The position numbers and the translations under genes were made by a program. From assembly GCA_016194705.1 (NCBI GenBank), contig JACQAZ010000004.1:124001-188000 (forward strand): a stretch of DNA of 64,000 nucleotides. Reading direction: 5' to 3'. The notes under the pieces were generated by a model, which saw nothing but the letters and a program-made list of their open reading frames with translations, searched no databases and was not told the origin of the DNA. This stretch comes from Elusimicrobiota bacterium. Its GTDB lineage: Bacteria; Elusimicrobiota; Elusimicrobia; UBA1565; UBA9628. This document shows positions 32,532-42,907 of the stretch, piece by piece. Every line of letters starts with the position of its first letter. The first letter of the stretch is position 1.

Positions 32532-34052
32532 GTGAGCAAAGCCCGCCGCTTCGCGCGCAACGTCAGCTGGAACATGGCCGGCCAGATCGTCGTGGCCGCG
32601 GCCAATTTCCTATTCATCCCCTATCTCGTCCGGGGCATGGGCCAGGAACGCTACGGCCTCTACATCCTGCTCAACACGGCGGCCAGCTACCTCATCCTGC
32701 TGACCTTCGGCGCGGGCGACGCCACCGTCAAGTTCGTGGCCGAGCACCACGGCGCCCAGGACGGCCGGGCCCTCAAAGACACCCTGCGATACTCCCTGCT
32801 CATGCACGGGCTCGCCGTCGTGCCGGGAGCGGCGGCACTATTTTTCGGGGCGAAGCTCTGCGCCCTTAGGCTCTTTCACGTCCCCCAGCCCCTGCTGCCC
32901 CAGGCGGTCTTCGTCCTGCGCTGCGCGGCCGCCGGCTCGATCTCGGTGGCCGCGATCCAGTTCGCAGGCGGCGTTCTCCAAGGGCTTCAGCGCTTCGACT
33001 GGCACAACCTCGTCACGGGCCTGCAGAACGGCCTGATGCCGTTCGGGGCCGCTGCCGCCGTCTGGCTCGGCTTGGGGCTTGCCGGCGCGGCGTCGTGGTA
33101 CGTCGTCCTCAACGCGCTCGCGGCGGCGGCGGGGCTGGCGGCCGCGTGGGCGCTGCTGCATCCTTCCCGCGATCTCCGGGCCGGCAAGGGCCTCAAGGCC
33201 GGGGTCTTCTGCGCCTACGGGGCGAGCATGTGGCTGAGCGTGACGGCCTGGGTCGTCACGTTCCAGTTCGACAAGATTTTTCTGGCAAGAGGGACCTCGC
33301 TGTCCGACCTGACCCTTTACTCGATCCCGTCTGGCCTGCTGCAGCGAGTCCAGGTCATGGGCGTGGTCGTTTCCGCCGTGCTTCTGCCTATGATGAGCGA
33401 GCTCGGAGGTTCCCAAGCCCATGAGGAGCTCATTCGGATATATCTCAAGTCCTCGCGCTTCCTCTTGTGGGCCGTGCTCCCGGCCCTGATCCTGCTTTTT
33501 GTGCTGATGCCGCAGTTCCTGACGCTATGGCTTGGCGGCGAGTTCGGCGGCCGCGGAGTCTGGCCGGCGCGGCTCGTCGTTCTCGCGAAGCTCTTCTTCA
33601 TCCTCGACGCGATCCCCAACGCGGTCGTGTGCAGCCGCGGCAAGCCTTGGGCGATGACCGCGATGGTCTGGGCGCAGGCGATCATCAGCATCGCGGCGTG
33701 GAAGCTGCTCGTCCCGCGCATCGGCATCCTCGGCGTGGCATGGGGCTCCCTGTTGGCGCAGTCGGTCCCGACGGTCATCTACCTTCTCTGGCTGCACGTC
33801 GGCGTTTTGCGCCTGACCGAGGGGCAATACGCGCGCCAAACGCTGTTTGCTCCGGCGATGAGCGGACTGCTGCTCGCGCTCGCGGTCTTTCCGCTACATC
33901 CTTTCGTCGACGACTGGCCGCGCCTGTTCGGGACGGTCGCGGGCGGCCTGCTGCTCTATTATGGGTCCACCTGGTTCTTGATGGACGACGGCGACAAGAG
34001 GCTGCTCAAACAGATCCTCAGGCGGGAGCCGGCCCCCGCGGCGGGGGTCTAA
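32532..34052 (+). CDS. Wzx-type polysaccharide flippase
   Basis: A 506-residue polytopic protein of the MATE-like MVF/PST superfamily, with about fourteen hydrophobic helices, an amphipathic basic N-terminus (ARRFARNVSWNMAGQ) and the early LVRGMGQERYGLYIL segment typical of Wzx. It moves lipid-linked oligosaccharides across the inner membrane for the ligase or polymerase upstream. GTG start 32532; 31 bases separate it from wecB. Confidence 0.9.
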   Translation: MSKARRFARNVSWNMAGQIVVAAANFLFIPYLVRGMGQERYGLYILLNTAASYLILLTFGAGDATVKFVAEHHGAQDGRALKDTLRYSLLMHGLAVVPGAAALFFGAKLCALRLFHVPQPLLPQAVFVLRCAAAGSISVAAIQFAGGVLQGLQRFDWHNLVTGLQNGLMPFGAAAAVWLGLGLAGAASWYVVLNALAAAAGLAAAWALLHPSRDLRAGKGLKAGVFCAYGASMWLSVTAWVVTFQFDKIFLARGTSLSDLTLYSIPSGLLQRVQVMGVVVSAVLLPMMSELGGSQAHEELIRIYLKSSRFLLWAVLPALILLFVLMPQFLTLWLGGEFGGRGVWPARLVVLAKLFFILDAIPNAVVCSRGKPWAMTAMVWAQAIISIAAWKLLVPRIGILGVAWGSLLAQSVPTVIYLLWLHVGVLRLTEGQYARQTLFAPAMSGLLLALAVFPLHPFVDDWPRLFGTVAGGLLLYYGSTWFLMDDGDKRLLKQILRREPAPAAGV

Positions 34053-34057
34053 GCGTC

Positions 34058-35955
<1,898 letters not shown>

Positions 35956-35959
<4 letters not shown>

Positions 35960-36327
35960 GGCCTCCCGATGAGCCCATCGAGGGCGAGATTGTCGACGCG
36001 CCCGCGTCGGCCTTGCCGCGCAGAGCGAGCTACTTTCACCCTTTGAGCGGCATGGTGATCCTGGGCCTGGACTGGCTGGCCTTCGGCCTGGATTTCTTCT
36101 CTGGCTTCGTGGCGCTGGCGGTGGTCTCGGCGCTGACCTTCGCCGCGACCTTCGCGTTGGTTTCGTCCATCCAGAGCAAGCTCCATGGCGATCCTCCCAA
36201 GACCGCCGCGTGGAAGGCCTTCCTCGGCGCTCTTGCCGCCGGAGTCCCCTTCCCGATCACCGGCACGATCGTGGGTGCTGCGATCCTCGCTTTGTCGGGC
36301 CTGCCTCGCCTGGGCCGGCGTCAGTAA
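35956..36327 (+). CDS. Small membrane protein, unknown function
   Basis: A 123-residue protein with a short acidic/proline N-terminus (PPDEPIEGEIVDAP), two hydrophobic helices around residues 33-70 and a third near the C-terminus (PFPITGTIVGAAILALSG), ending in basic residues. I do not recognise a family. The TTG start is chosen because it overlaps the asnB stop as TTGA, the coupling used elsewhere in the window. Last gene of the plus-strand glycan operon; its stop overlaps the convergent gene by seven bases. Confidence 0.6.
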
Positions 36328-36827
36328 GAACTCCATGCGCTTCCCATGTAGTCCGTGTGCGTGCAGTTGACCCAGAGGGCGCCTAGGTCGGGGTCTCCCT
36401 GGACATTGTCGTACAGCCAGCCGCCCGCGTCGTCGGGACTCTTGCCGTAGCGGACCGCTGGCGACCTGCCGTGGTAAGGCGGCGCGGCGGCGGGAGGGAT
36501 CTCGGAGAGATATTTTCCGTCCTTGGTCAGCGCGCTGAGATCGGCCGGGTATTTTCGCTTCATGTCGCCGTAGTAGATGCTCAGCGCCGAGCGGATTCCG
36601 CCGAGGCTGCCGTGAGTCGCTCCCCGCGCGCTCAGGTCCATCAGGAGCGCGATCTTGGGAACGATGAGATAGGCGCAGAGGGCGAAGGCGGCCAGTACCG
36701 TCGAGATTCCGGCGGCATCGCCGAACGATCCCGTCCAGCGCTCCGTGCGGTTGACGATGCGCCACGCCTTGCGGGCCGTCCACCACGCGGCCCAAAGCAG
36801 GAGCAGGCCAAAGACAAATGGGATCAT
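36321..36827 (-). CDS. Membrane protein with a pseudopilin-like C-terminal domain
   Basis: A 168-residue protein. Two hydrophobic helices (1-16 and about 40-62) replace the usual prepilin leader; no class III signal (G-F-x-x-x-E) is present. From about residue 70 the sequence reads like a type II secretion/type IV pseudopilin: LGGIRSALSIYYGDMKRKYP, PDDAGGWLYDN, then VNCTHTDYMGSAWSSY at the end. Seven bases separate it from the Kelch-caspase gene, so the two are probably co-transcribed. It may be an anchored minor-pilin relative or a domain captured for another surface role. Confidence 0.65.
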   Translation of the reverse strand: MIPFVFGLLLLWAAWWTARKAWRIVNRTERWTGSFGDAAGISTVLAAFALCAYLIVPKIALLMDLSARGATHGSLGGIRSALSIYYGDMKRKYPADLSALTKDGKYLSEIPPAAAPPYHGRSPAVRYGKSPDDAGGWLYDNVQGDPDLGALWVNCTHTDYMGSAWSSY

Positions 36828-36834
36828 CGCCGCG

Positions 36835-38748
36835 CTAGAAAAGCTCGAGATCGAGTTCCGAGCTCTGAAGCTTGGGGTTCTGCTCTCGATTCTCGCGGTG
36901 GGCCGCCCGCCGGACCTTCGCGTTGACGAAGTCGTAGAGTTCGCCCAGCTCGACGTGCCCGTCGTGATTCGCGTCGGCCTCGCCCTTGAGCCCCTTGAGA
37001 AGATAGTAGGTGAAAAGGCCGTGCTGCTGGGCTTCCAGCCCGCCGGCCACCTCGTCGCCGGAGGCCGCGGTGAGCACCGAGAGCCGCTTGAGCTTCGGCC
37101 TGGGCGCTTCGATCACGCTCACCAGAGGCCGGAGGTTCTTGGCGATCACCGAGCGGCCGCCCATGCCGGAAAAGCAGGTGTCGAGCAGCACCAAGGTCTC
37201 CTTCGACTTCAACTCGCCGAGCTTCTCGTAAAGGCGTGAGACGGGATAGGCGGTGCTGTCTAGGAACTGGGGGTCGCCGTCCCAGGGCACGAGATAGGCC
37301 GTGCCTTTGGACGGGTCGGGCGCCCCGTGCCCCGAGTAATAGAAGTACACGCGGGAATCCTTGCTCACGTTGCGCGGGAGCCACTCTTCCACATATTTGA
37401 CGAGGTCGGTGCGGGCCGCCTTGTCGCCCTCCAGGAAGATGATATTCTCTTCGGGGACGCCCAGCACGCTTTGAGCGTAGCGCTTGAAAGTCTGCGCGTC
37501 GCGAGAGCCGAAGGCCGCTTTGGGGATGCCGCGGTAGTCCTCGATGCCGACGATGAGGGCGAAATCGTCCTCGCGCGGCTTGGCGCGGCCGGCGTAGGAA
37601 TCGACGTCGGAGGTATTCGGGAAAGCCGGAACCTGCTGTCGGATTGGGGGGGCGCTTGTCGGCGGCATCTTGGTCGGGGGCACCTGAATGTAGTGCTGTG
37701 CCACGCGCCGAACGGCCGAACCGTTTCCTCGCCATTTTGAAGCTCCCGCGTCCAGTATGTCGATGCTCGATTGAAACAGGTCGGACGTCGAGCTGCCTCC
37801 GACAGCCACGATCCTCTTGTCGTCTGAAAAAGCCGCGAACAGAAGGTGGGGTGCGGTCATCGGCGGGGCGGTCTGCCATGCGTTTCTGGCGGGGTCGAAG
37901 ACCTCGTCGGTCTGCTCGCCCAGGCCGGTGGTGTAAGGGATGAGGCCGCCCAGCGCATGGATCTTATTCTCCATCACCGCGGCCGAAAGGAAATTTCTCG
38001 GTCCGCCCGGCATCTCGGGGCCCGAACTCCAGGCTTTGGTGCCGGGGTCGTAGATCTGGACGCGGCCGGTGTCCCCCTTCTCGTCATTGCCGCCAATGAC
38101 GTAGAGCTTCCCCTCTGCCGCCGCGACGCCTGCCGCCGCCTGGAAATGCGGCATCGGCGTGGCCGAACTCCAACTATCTGAGGCCGGGTCGTAGACATCC
38201 ACGCTGGACTGATGGTCGCCGCGGCTCCATCCCCCGGGCAGGTAGATGCGTCCTCCGAGGACCGCGGCTTGACCGTGGTAGCGAGAAATCGGAGCCGGCC
38301 GACCCGGCGTCCATGTATCTGTTCTTGGGTCGTATATGTCGACTCTCCCGGTATCTCCGTGGCGGTCGGGGCAGGTGGCGATCAGGCAGCCCCCGATGAC
38401 GTAAATCTTCCCCCTAAAAACGGCCGAGAAGACGTGGGTCCGAGCGGCCGGCATAGGTTTTTGCGTGGTCCAGCGATTAGTCGCGAAATCATAGACCTCC
38501 ACCGCCGCGGAAGGTTCAATGTAGCCGGGGCCGGGGCCATTGACGTCCAGGCCGCCGATGATATAAAGCTTGCCGTCGACGATCCCGCCGGCAAACTCTC
38601 CTCGGGGCGTGGGCAGCGGCTTGAGAGTCTTTGCAGAGAAGGCCGCGCTGAGCTTTTGGTCGGCCGTGACCGGTCCCGGTTCCGGCTGGCTCCAGGAGGT
38701 CGCCGCGACAAGCAGGACAGAGAAATAGGCCGCTTGTTTCAACCGCAT
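36835..38748 (-). CDS. Secreted Kelch-repeat protein with C-terminal caspase-like peptidase domain
   Basis: A 637-residue protein. Residues 1-20 are a signal peptide. About 45-340 form six Kelch repeats (GKLYIIGG, GKIYVIGG, GGRIYLPGG, GKLYVIGG, NKIHALGG, KRIVAVGG), a beta-propeller. A Pro-rich linker leads to a C14 caspase/metacaspase-like domain (about 395-580) beginning FALIVGIEDYRGIP, with catalytic His474 in YYSGHGAPD and Cys525 in LLDTCFSGMGG. A canonical EF-hand loop follows at 592-603 (DANHDGHVELGE). Start ATG 38748; a GTG six codons earlier is possible. A calcium-dependent, exported Arg/Lys-specific protease is a fair guess. Confidence 0.88.
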   Translation of the reverse strand: MRLKQAAYFSVLLVAATSWSQPEPGPVTADQKLSAAFSAKTLKPLPTPRGEFAGGIVDGKLYIIGGLDVNGPGPGYIEPSAAVEVYDFATNRWTTQKPMPAARTHVFSAVFRGKIYVIGGCLIATCPDRHGDTGRVDIYDPRTDTWTPGRPAPISRYHGQAAVLGGRIYLPGGWSRGDHQSSVDVYDPASDSWSSATPMPHFQAAAGVAAAEGKLYVIGGNDEKGDTGRVQIYDPGTKAWSSGPEMPGGPRNFLSAAVMENKIHALGGLIPYTTGLGEQTDEVFDPARNAWQTAPPMTAPHLLFAAFSDDKRIVAVGGSSTSDLFQSSIDILDAGASKWRGNGSAVRRVAQHYIQVPPTKMPPTSAPPIRQQVPAFPNTSDVDSYAGRAKPREDDFALIVGIEDYRGIPKAAFGSRDAQTFKRYAQSVLGVPEENIIFLEGDKAARTDLVKYVEEWLPRNVSKDSRVYFYYSGHGAPDPSKGTAYLVPWDGDPQFLDSTAYPVSRLYEKLGELKSKETLVLLDTCFSGMGGRSVIAKNLRPLVSVIEAPRPKLKRLSVLTAASGDEVAGGLEAQQHGLFTYYLLKGLKGEADANHDGHVELGELYDFVNAKVRRAAHRENREQNPKLQSSELDLELF

Positions 38749-38754
38749 ATAGGA

Positions 38755-38760
38755 AGTATA
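38755..38760 (-). promoter_or_regulatory. Candidate -10 of the Kelch-caspase gene
   Basis: TATACT on the minus strand, six bases before the ATG at 38748, in the 51-base gap after marC. No ribosome binding site lies between. No good -35 match at 17 bp. Confidence 0.5.
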
Positions 38761-38799
38761 GCCCACATACCTGTGCCGCGCCAGCGAATCCGACTTCGC

Positions 38800-39420
38800 T
38801 CAGCCGAGCTTCAGGGCGTGGACGGCGTTGAGTATGAACTGCACGCCGACCGCGGCGAGCAGAAGCCCCATGAGGCGCGTGATGATGTTGAGCACGGTGG
38901 GCGAGAGCTTGCGCGCGCCCGAGGAGGCCGCCGTCAGGATCAGGTAGGTCAGCAGCGAGGCCACCGCGATCGCGGCGTAGAAGATCGCGCGTCTTGGCCA
39001 ATCCTCGGCCTGCTGGGAGAGGACAATGGCGGTCGTGATCGCGCCCGGGCCCGAGAGCATGGGCACGGCTAGAGGCGTGATGGCGATGTCCTCCTTGCTC
39101 ATGCCCTCCTCCATCTCCTCCTGGGTCTCCTTGAGCGCCGAGCGCTTGGCGCGCAGCATGTCCAGCGAGGAGAGCAGCAGCACGAGGCCACCGGCGATCT
39201 GGAAGGCGGGCAAGGTGATGCCCAAGAAGCCGAAGATAGACGGCCCCATGACGGCGAAAAGCGTCATGACGAGCCAGCAGACCAGGCACGCCGTCTTGGC
39301 CATGCGCCGTTTCTGCTCGGCCGTGTCGCGGGCGGTCATCGCGAGAAACGCGGGAATGACCGCGAAGGGATCGATGATCGCGAACAGCGAGCCGAAGGTC
39401 AGCAGCGCGTAGCGGAGCAT
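38800..39420 (-). CDS. MarC-family integral membrane protein
   Basis: A 206-residue protein with six hydrophobic helices and family stretches: FAIIDPFAVIPAFLAMT near the start, GGLVLLLSSLDML, and ITPLAVPMLSGPGAITTAIV in the middle. MarC/UPF0056 proteins were named from the mar locus but do not confer multiple antibiotic resistance; the transported substrate, if any, is unknown. The gene lies 33 bases after the methyltransferase gene, with its own weak promoter candidate. Confidence 0.9.
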   Translation of the reverse strand: MLRYALLTFGSLFAIIDPFAVIPAFLAMTARDTAEQKRRMAKTACLVCWLVMTLFAVMGPSIFGFLGITLPAFQIAGGLVLLLSSLDMLRAKRSALKETQEEMEEGMSKEDIAITPLAVPMLSGPGAITTAIVLSQQAEDWPRRAIFYAAIAVASLLTYLILTAASSGARKLSPTVLNIITRLMGLLLAAVGVQFILNAVHALKLG

Positions 39421-39428
39421 GGCCTCAA

Positions 39429-39457
39429 AGGATGCCAGCGCAAGTCGATTTTGTCAA
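39429..39457 (-). promoter_or_regulatory. Weak promoter candidate for marC
   Basis: On the minus strand, TTGACA (39457-39452) overlaps the stop of the methyltransferase gene; a 17-bp spacer leads to CATCCT (39434-39429), eight bases before the marC ATG. The -35 is perfect but the -10 is poor. Confidence 0.3.
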
Positions 39458-40446
39458 TGGCCGGCCGTTTGCGCCTTGGGCTCGGCGACGCAGTACAGCA
39501 CGGCGCCCTGCCAGCCGAAGAGAGGACAGGCCAGGCGGAAGAGCGGGTAGGAAAGGAAAGCGAGCGAGTTGATGAGGAGCTCCTTGAGCTTGACCGCGGC
39601 CTGCACGAGAACGGCCCTCATTCCCGGCGTCGAGGCGCTGGCGGGCGCCGCGTGCTGGATCTGATCGACCTTCAACGCCCTGGCCGCCAGCCCGAAGCGC
39701 AGGGTGTTGCGCAGCATCAGGGCGTATAAAGGAAGGGGCACCCCCAAAGCCTTCAGCTCGACGACCGCGAAGCCGGAGCTCTCGACGAAGCGCTTGAGGG
39801 ACTGCGCGCGCCAGCGGGTCAGATGATTGGGAGGATTGTCGACCTCTTCCATGCCGGGCCCCTGGAACGGGTCGAAGGTCCGGTCGCGGTTGGGCGTGCC
39901 GATGAAGAGGCGGCCGCCGGGGGACAGCAGCCGCAAGGCTGCGGCAAGCCAGTCGGCGGGCCGGTCGAGATGCTCGATGACCTGGAACATGGTGAGCGCA
40001 TCGAAGCGCTCTTCGGGATGCCCAGCCGCGAAGTCGGGCAGCGAGCCTTGGTGCACGCTTGGTATGCCGAGTTTCTCGCGCACGAGCTTCAACCGGCCCT
40101 CGTCGAAATCGAGGCCCCAGACCTGGAAGCCGCGCTTGCGGGCCTGGTTCAAGAAGCCGCCGGCCCCGCAGCCCACGTCGAGCAGCCGCAGGGCCGAGAC
40201 CTCGCGCCCTGCGAAGGAGGAGAGGCACTCGCCGTACTCGAAGCTCATCGCGTCGGGCGCTTCCTGCGCCTCGTGCGGATAGAGGTCGGCGTATTGCGCG
40301 TAGAAGGCGGCCCCGGGGTTTTTGAAGGGGGTCACAAACGCGATCCCGCACTCGGCGCAGTCCCACCACCGGTACGACCGCCACTCTTTCAAGGGCTTCT
40401 TGTCGCGAGCCCCCGAGCACAGCGGGCAAGCCTCGGCTTCAGCCAC
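39454..40446 (-). CDS. Class I SAM methyltransferase with N-terminal zinc ribbon
   Basis: A 330-residue protein. An N-terminal CPLC...WDCAECG pair (residues 7-34) suggests a zinc ribbon. The methyltransferase domain has the SAM motif LLDVGCGAGGFLNQA, the acidic VWGLDFDE strand and FQVIEHLDRPADWL, a layout common among glycan-locus methyltransferases. The C-terminus is hydrophobic and may associate with the membrane. GTG start at 40446 overlaps the GT9 stop by eight bases. Confidence 0.82.
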   Translation of the reverse strand: MAEAEACPLCSGARDKKPLKEWRSYRWWDCAECGIAFVTPFKNPGAAFYAQYADLYPHEAQEAPDAMSFEYGECLSSFAGREVSALRLLDVGCGAGGFLNQARKRGFQVWGLDFDEGRLKLVREKLGIPSVHQGSLPDFAAGHPEERFDALTMFQVIEHLDRPADWLAAALRLLSPGGRLFIGTPNRDRTFDPFQGPGMEEVDNPPNHLTRWRAQSLKRFVESSGFAVVELKALGVPLPLYALMLRNTLRFGLAARALKVDQIQHAAPASASTPGMRAVLVQAAVKLKELLINSLAFLSYPLFRLACPLFGWQGAVLYCVAEPKAQTAGH

Positions 40447-41683
40447 GCAGGCGCGCCCCGTGGTGCTTCACGACCGCGGCGAAAACGACGTTTGGCGAGA
40501 GCTCTTCGAGGCAGTTGTGATGGCCGCACGTGGCGAAATTGATTATCCCCGGCCCTTCCTTGCGCAGGGCCATCGAGACGCAGGGCGAGCAGGACAGCTC
40601 CAGGGAGACCTCCGCGTGCAGCTCGCGGTCCCAGACCGCACCCGTGTCCCGGCGCGAGATCGGTCCCCAGACCGAGAGGGTGGGCACCTGGAGGGCCATG
40701 GCCGCTTTGGAGAGTCCCGTGTCGCTCGACAGGAACAGGTCGCAGCGTTTGATTGCCGCGAAGGTCTCCAGGAGCTTGGCTTTCGCGACAAGATCGACGA
40801 ATTCGCCGCGGAATTCGCAGGCGAAGGCGCCGACGCAAGCCGCCTCGGCCGGACCCCCGAAGACCGCGATCCGGCAGCGGTAATCGCGCGCGAGCTCCTT
40901 GGCCACCGCGCCCCAGCGTCCGGGAGCCCAGATCTTGTTGTATTGGCTTTGCGGCGAGCCCAGATGAATGCCGACCGTCTTGACCCCCGCCTTGGGCAGG
41001 CGCGCGGCGGCCCAGGCCTTGGCCGCGTCGGTCAGCGGCAGCTCCGGACGCGAGGCGGCGGCGCTTGGCACCGCGACCCCGAGCGCGGCCGCCAGGCGCA
41101 GGTTGCGCGCGACGGCGTGCTCGGCCTCTTCTTGGACCCAGACGGGCCGGTTGACGGCCAGGCGCCGCTCGAACTCGGAGCTGATGACGCCGCGCCGCAG
41201 TTTCCACAGCGCCGAGCGCGGAGCCGACCAGCCGGGAGTGGCGGCATCGATGGGACGCAGGTGCGCGACGCGCACCGGTATGGGCAGGATGGCCGAGGCG
41301 AAGTGGCGCAAGGGCGTGGCCTGGCTTATGATGACGGCGTTAAAATCCGCGGAGCGCACCCGCGCGGCCAATTCCGCGCGAAACCGCGCGGTAGGAAGCT
41401 CGTGCAGGTCATGGTAGAAGATCTCGTCGACCAGAGAGGCCGCCGGCAAGAGTTCGGTCGTCGCGGGGTTGCGGTCGCTGACGAAGCTCAGGCGCGTTCC
41501 CGGCAGGCCCTGGCGCAGGGCCTTGAGCATCGGCAGCATGAAGATGACGTCTCCGACCGCGCCATAGCCGATGATCAGAGTTTTCTGAGGAAGGGCCGCG
41601 GACGGTCGCGCCGCGCCGGACAGGCGGGCGGCAAGGCCCGCGTAATCGAGCAAATGCGCGATTCCCGTCGAGACTTTTCCCAT
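40439..41683 (-). CDS. GT9 (heptosyltransferase-like) glycosyltransferase
   Basis: A 414-residue GT-B protein of the ADP-heptose:LPS heptosyltransferase family. The N-terminal IIGYGAVGDVIFMLPMLKAL is the GT9 glycine-rich start, and GIHLGSPQSQYNKIW with SSDTGLSKAAMALQVPTLSVWGP forms the donor-binding half. The usual histidine of the D-[ST]-G-x-x-H motif is Lys here. A Cys-rich C-terminal region (SCSPCVSM, CGHHNC) is typical of one GT9 branch. First gene of its operon; start ATG 41683. Confidence 0.88.
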   Translation of the reverse strand: MGKVSTGIAHLLDYAGLAARLSGAARPSAALPQKTLIIGYGAVGDVIFMLPMLKALRQGLPGTRLSFVSDRNPATTELLPAASLVDEIFYHDLHELPTARFRAELAARVRSADFNAVIISQATPLRHFASAILPIPVRVAHLRPIDAATPGWSAPRSALWKLRRGVISSEFERRLAVNRPVWVQEEAEHAVARNLRLAAALGVAVPSAAASRPELPLTDAAKAWAAARLPKAGVKTVGIHLGSPQSQYNKIWAPGRWGAVAKELARDYRCRIAVFGGPAEAACVGAFACEFRGEFVDLVAKAKLLETFAAIKRCDLFLSSDTGLSKAAMALQVPTLSVWGPISRRDTGAVWDRELHAEVSLELSCSPCVSMALRKEGPGIINFATCGHHNCLEELSPNVVFAAVVKHHGARLRG

Positions 41684-41691
41684 CTTTTCGC

Positions 41692-41718
41692 AGTATACCA
41701 AATGGCAATTGGTATAAT
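41692..41718. promoter_or_regulatory. Divergent -10 elements embedded in an inverted repeat
   Basis: TATACCAA (41694-41701) and TTGGTATA (41709-41716) form perfect 8-bp arms around a 7-bp spacer. The rightward -10 TATAAT (41713-41718) lies seven bases before the DegT ATG; the leftward TATACT (41697-41692) lies eight bases before the GT9 ATG. The two -10 elements are only 15 bp apart, so polymerases cannot occupy both at once, and the dyad may be a shared operator. Confidence 0.6.
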
Positions 41719-41725
41719 GGCCGCC

Positions 41726-42907
41726 ATGGCTCGGCGCGAGATCAGCGTTGGCGGATTGAGGATCGGCGCCCGCGAGAAGCGGTATCTTGCTCAGGTCATC
41801 CGGTCAAATCGTTTGTCTTACGGTCCTTTCTCCCAAAGATTCGAGGCCGCCTTCGCCAAGGCCCACGACTGCCGCTTCGCCTTTTTCTGCAATTCGGGCA
41901 CGAGCGCGCTGCACATCGCCCTGGCCGCTTTGAAGGAAGAACACGGTTGGGCCGACGGCGACGAGGTCATCGTCCCCGCCGTCACCTTCGTGGCGACCGC
42001 CAACATCGTCCTGCACAACCGGATGGTCCCGGTCTTCGTGGACGTGGATCCCCGGACTTATAACATCGACCCCGCCTTGATCGAGGCCAGGATCACGCCG
42101 AAGACGCGCGCGATCATCCCGGTGCACCTCATGGGATTGCCCGCCGACATGGACGAGGTCCGCGCGGTGGCCTCCAAGCACAATCTCAAGCTCATCGAGG
42201 ACTCCTGCGAGACGGTCTTCGCGCGCTACAAGGGGAAGAAGGTCGGCTCGCTCTCCGACATCGGCTGCTTCTCGACTTATGTGGCGCACTACATCGTGAC
42301 CGGGGTCGGAGGATTTGCCACGACCAACGACCCCAAGCTCGCGGTCCGACTGCGGTCTCTGATGAACCACGGCCGCGACTCGATCTATTTCCAGATCGAC
42401 GACGACAAGGGCTTGAAGGGCGCAAAATTGCGCGAGGTCGTCGCCAAGCGCTTCTCCTTCGTGTCGCTCGGCCACAGCTTCCGGGCCACCGAGTTCGAGG
42501 CGGCACTCGGGCTGGCCCAGCTCGAGGAGAAGGACAAGATCGTCAAAGCCAGGCAAAGCGTCGCCAGGAGGCTGAGCCTGGCCTTGCAAGGACTCGAGGA
42601 CGTGATCCAGCTGCCCTACGCCCCGAATGATCGCGACCACATGTTCATGCTCTACCCGATCGTCGTGCGCGCGCAGGAGAAGACGGGCCTGGTCAATTTC
42701 CTCGAGGAACGCGGCATCGAGACGCGCGACCTGCTGCCGCTGATCAACCAGCCGGTCTACGTGCGTCTCTACGGCGACCTCGAGGCCCGCTACCCCGTGG
42801 CGCGGCGCCTGAACCACCACGGCTTCTACGTGGGCTGCCACCAATACATGGGCCCCAAAGACGTCGATTACCTCGCCGCCCAGATCCGCGCTTACTTCAA
42901 ACGATGA
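41726..42907 (+). CDS. DegT/DnrJ/EryC1-fold enzyme with His188 in place of the PLP lysine (ColD/sugar 3-dehydrase-like)
   Basis: A 393-residue fold-type I PLP protein. SGTSALHIALAAL, FVDVDPRTYNID and LIEDSCE (Asp159, PLP pyridine contact) are intact, but the Schiff-base lysine position reads STYVAHYIVTGVGGF with His188. The same Lys-to-His change, at the same residue number, defines GDP-4-keto-6-deoxymannose 3-dehydratase ColD, and a matching AHHI motif occurs in the E1/RfbH 3-dehydrases. It therefore should be a PMP-dependent sugar dehydratase, not an aminotransferase. The ferredoxin-like iron-sulphur cysteines of E1 are not evident, favouring ColD chemistry. Start ATG 41726; an earlier in-frame ATG at 41717 overlaps the -10. 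Confidence 0.85.
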   Translation: MARREISVGGLRIGAREKRYLAQVIRSNRLSYGPFSQRFEAAFAKAHDCRFAFFCNSGTSALHIALAALKEEHGWADGDEVIVPAVTFVATANIVLHNRMVPVFVDVDPRTYNIDPALIEARITPKTRAIIPVHLMGLPADMDEVRAVASKHNLKLIEDSCETVFARYKGKKVGSLSDIGCFSTYVAHYIVTGVGGFATTNDPKLAVRLRSLMNHGRDSIYFQIDDDKGLKGAKLREVVAKRFSFVSLGHSFRATEFEAALGLAQLEEKDKIVKARQSVARRLSLALQGLEDVIQLPYAPNDRDHMFMLYPIVVRAQEKTGLVNFLEERGIETRDLLPLINQPVYVRLYGDLEARYPVARRLNHHGFYVGCHQYMGPKDVDYLAAQIRAYFKR

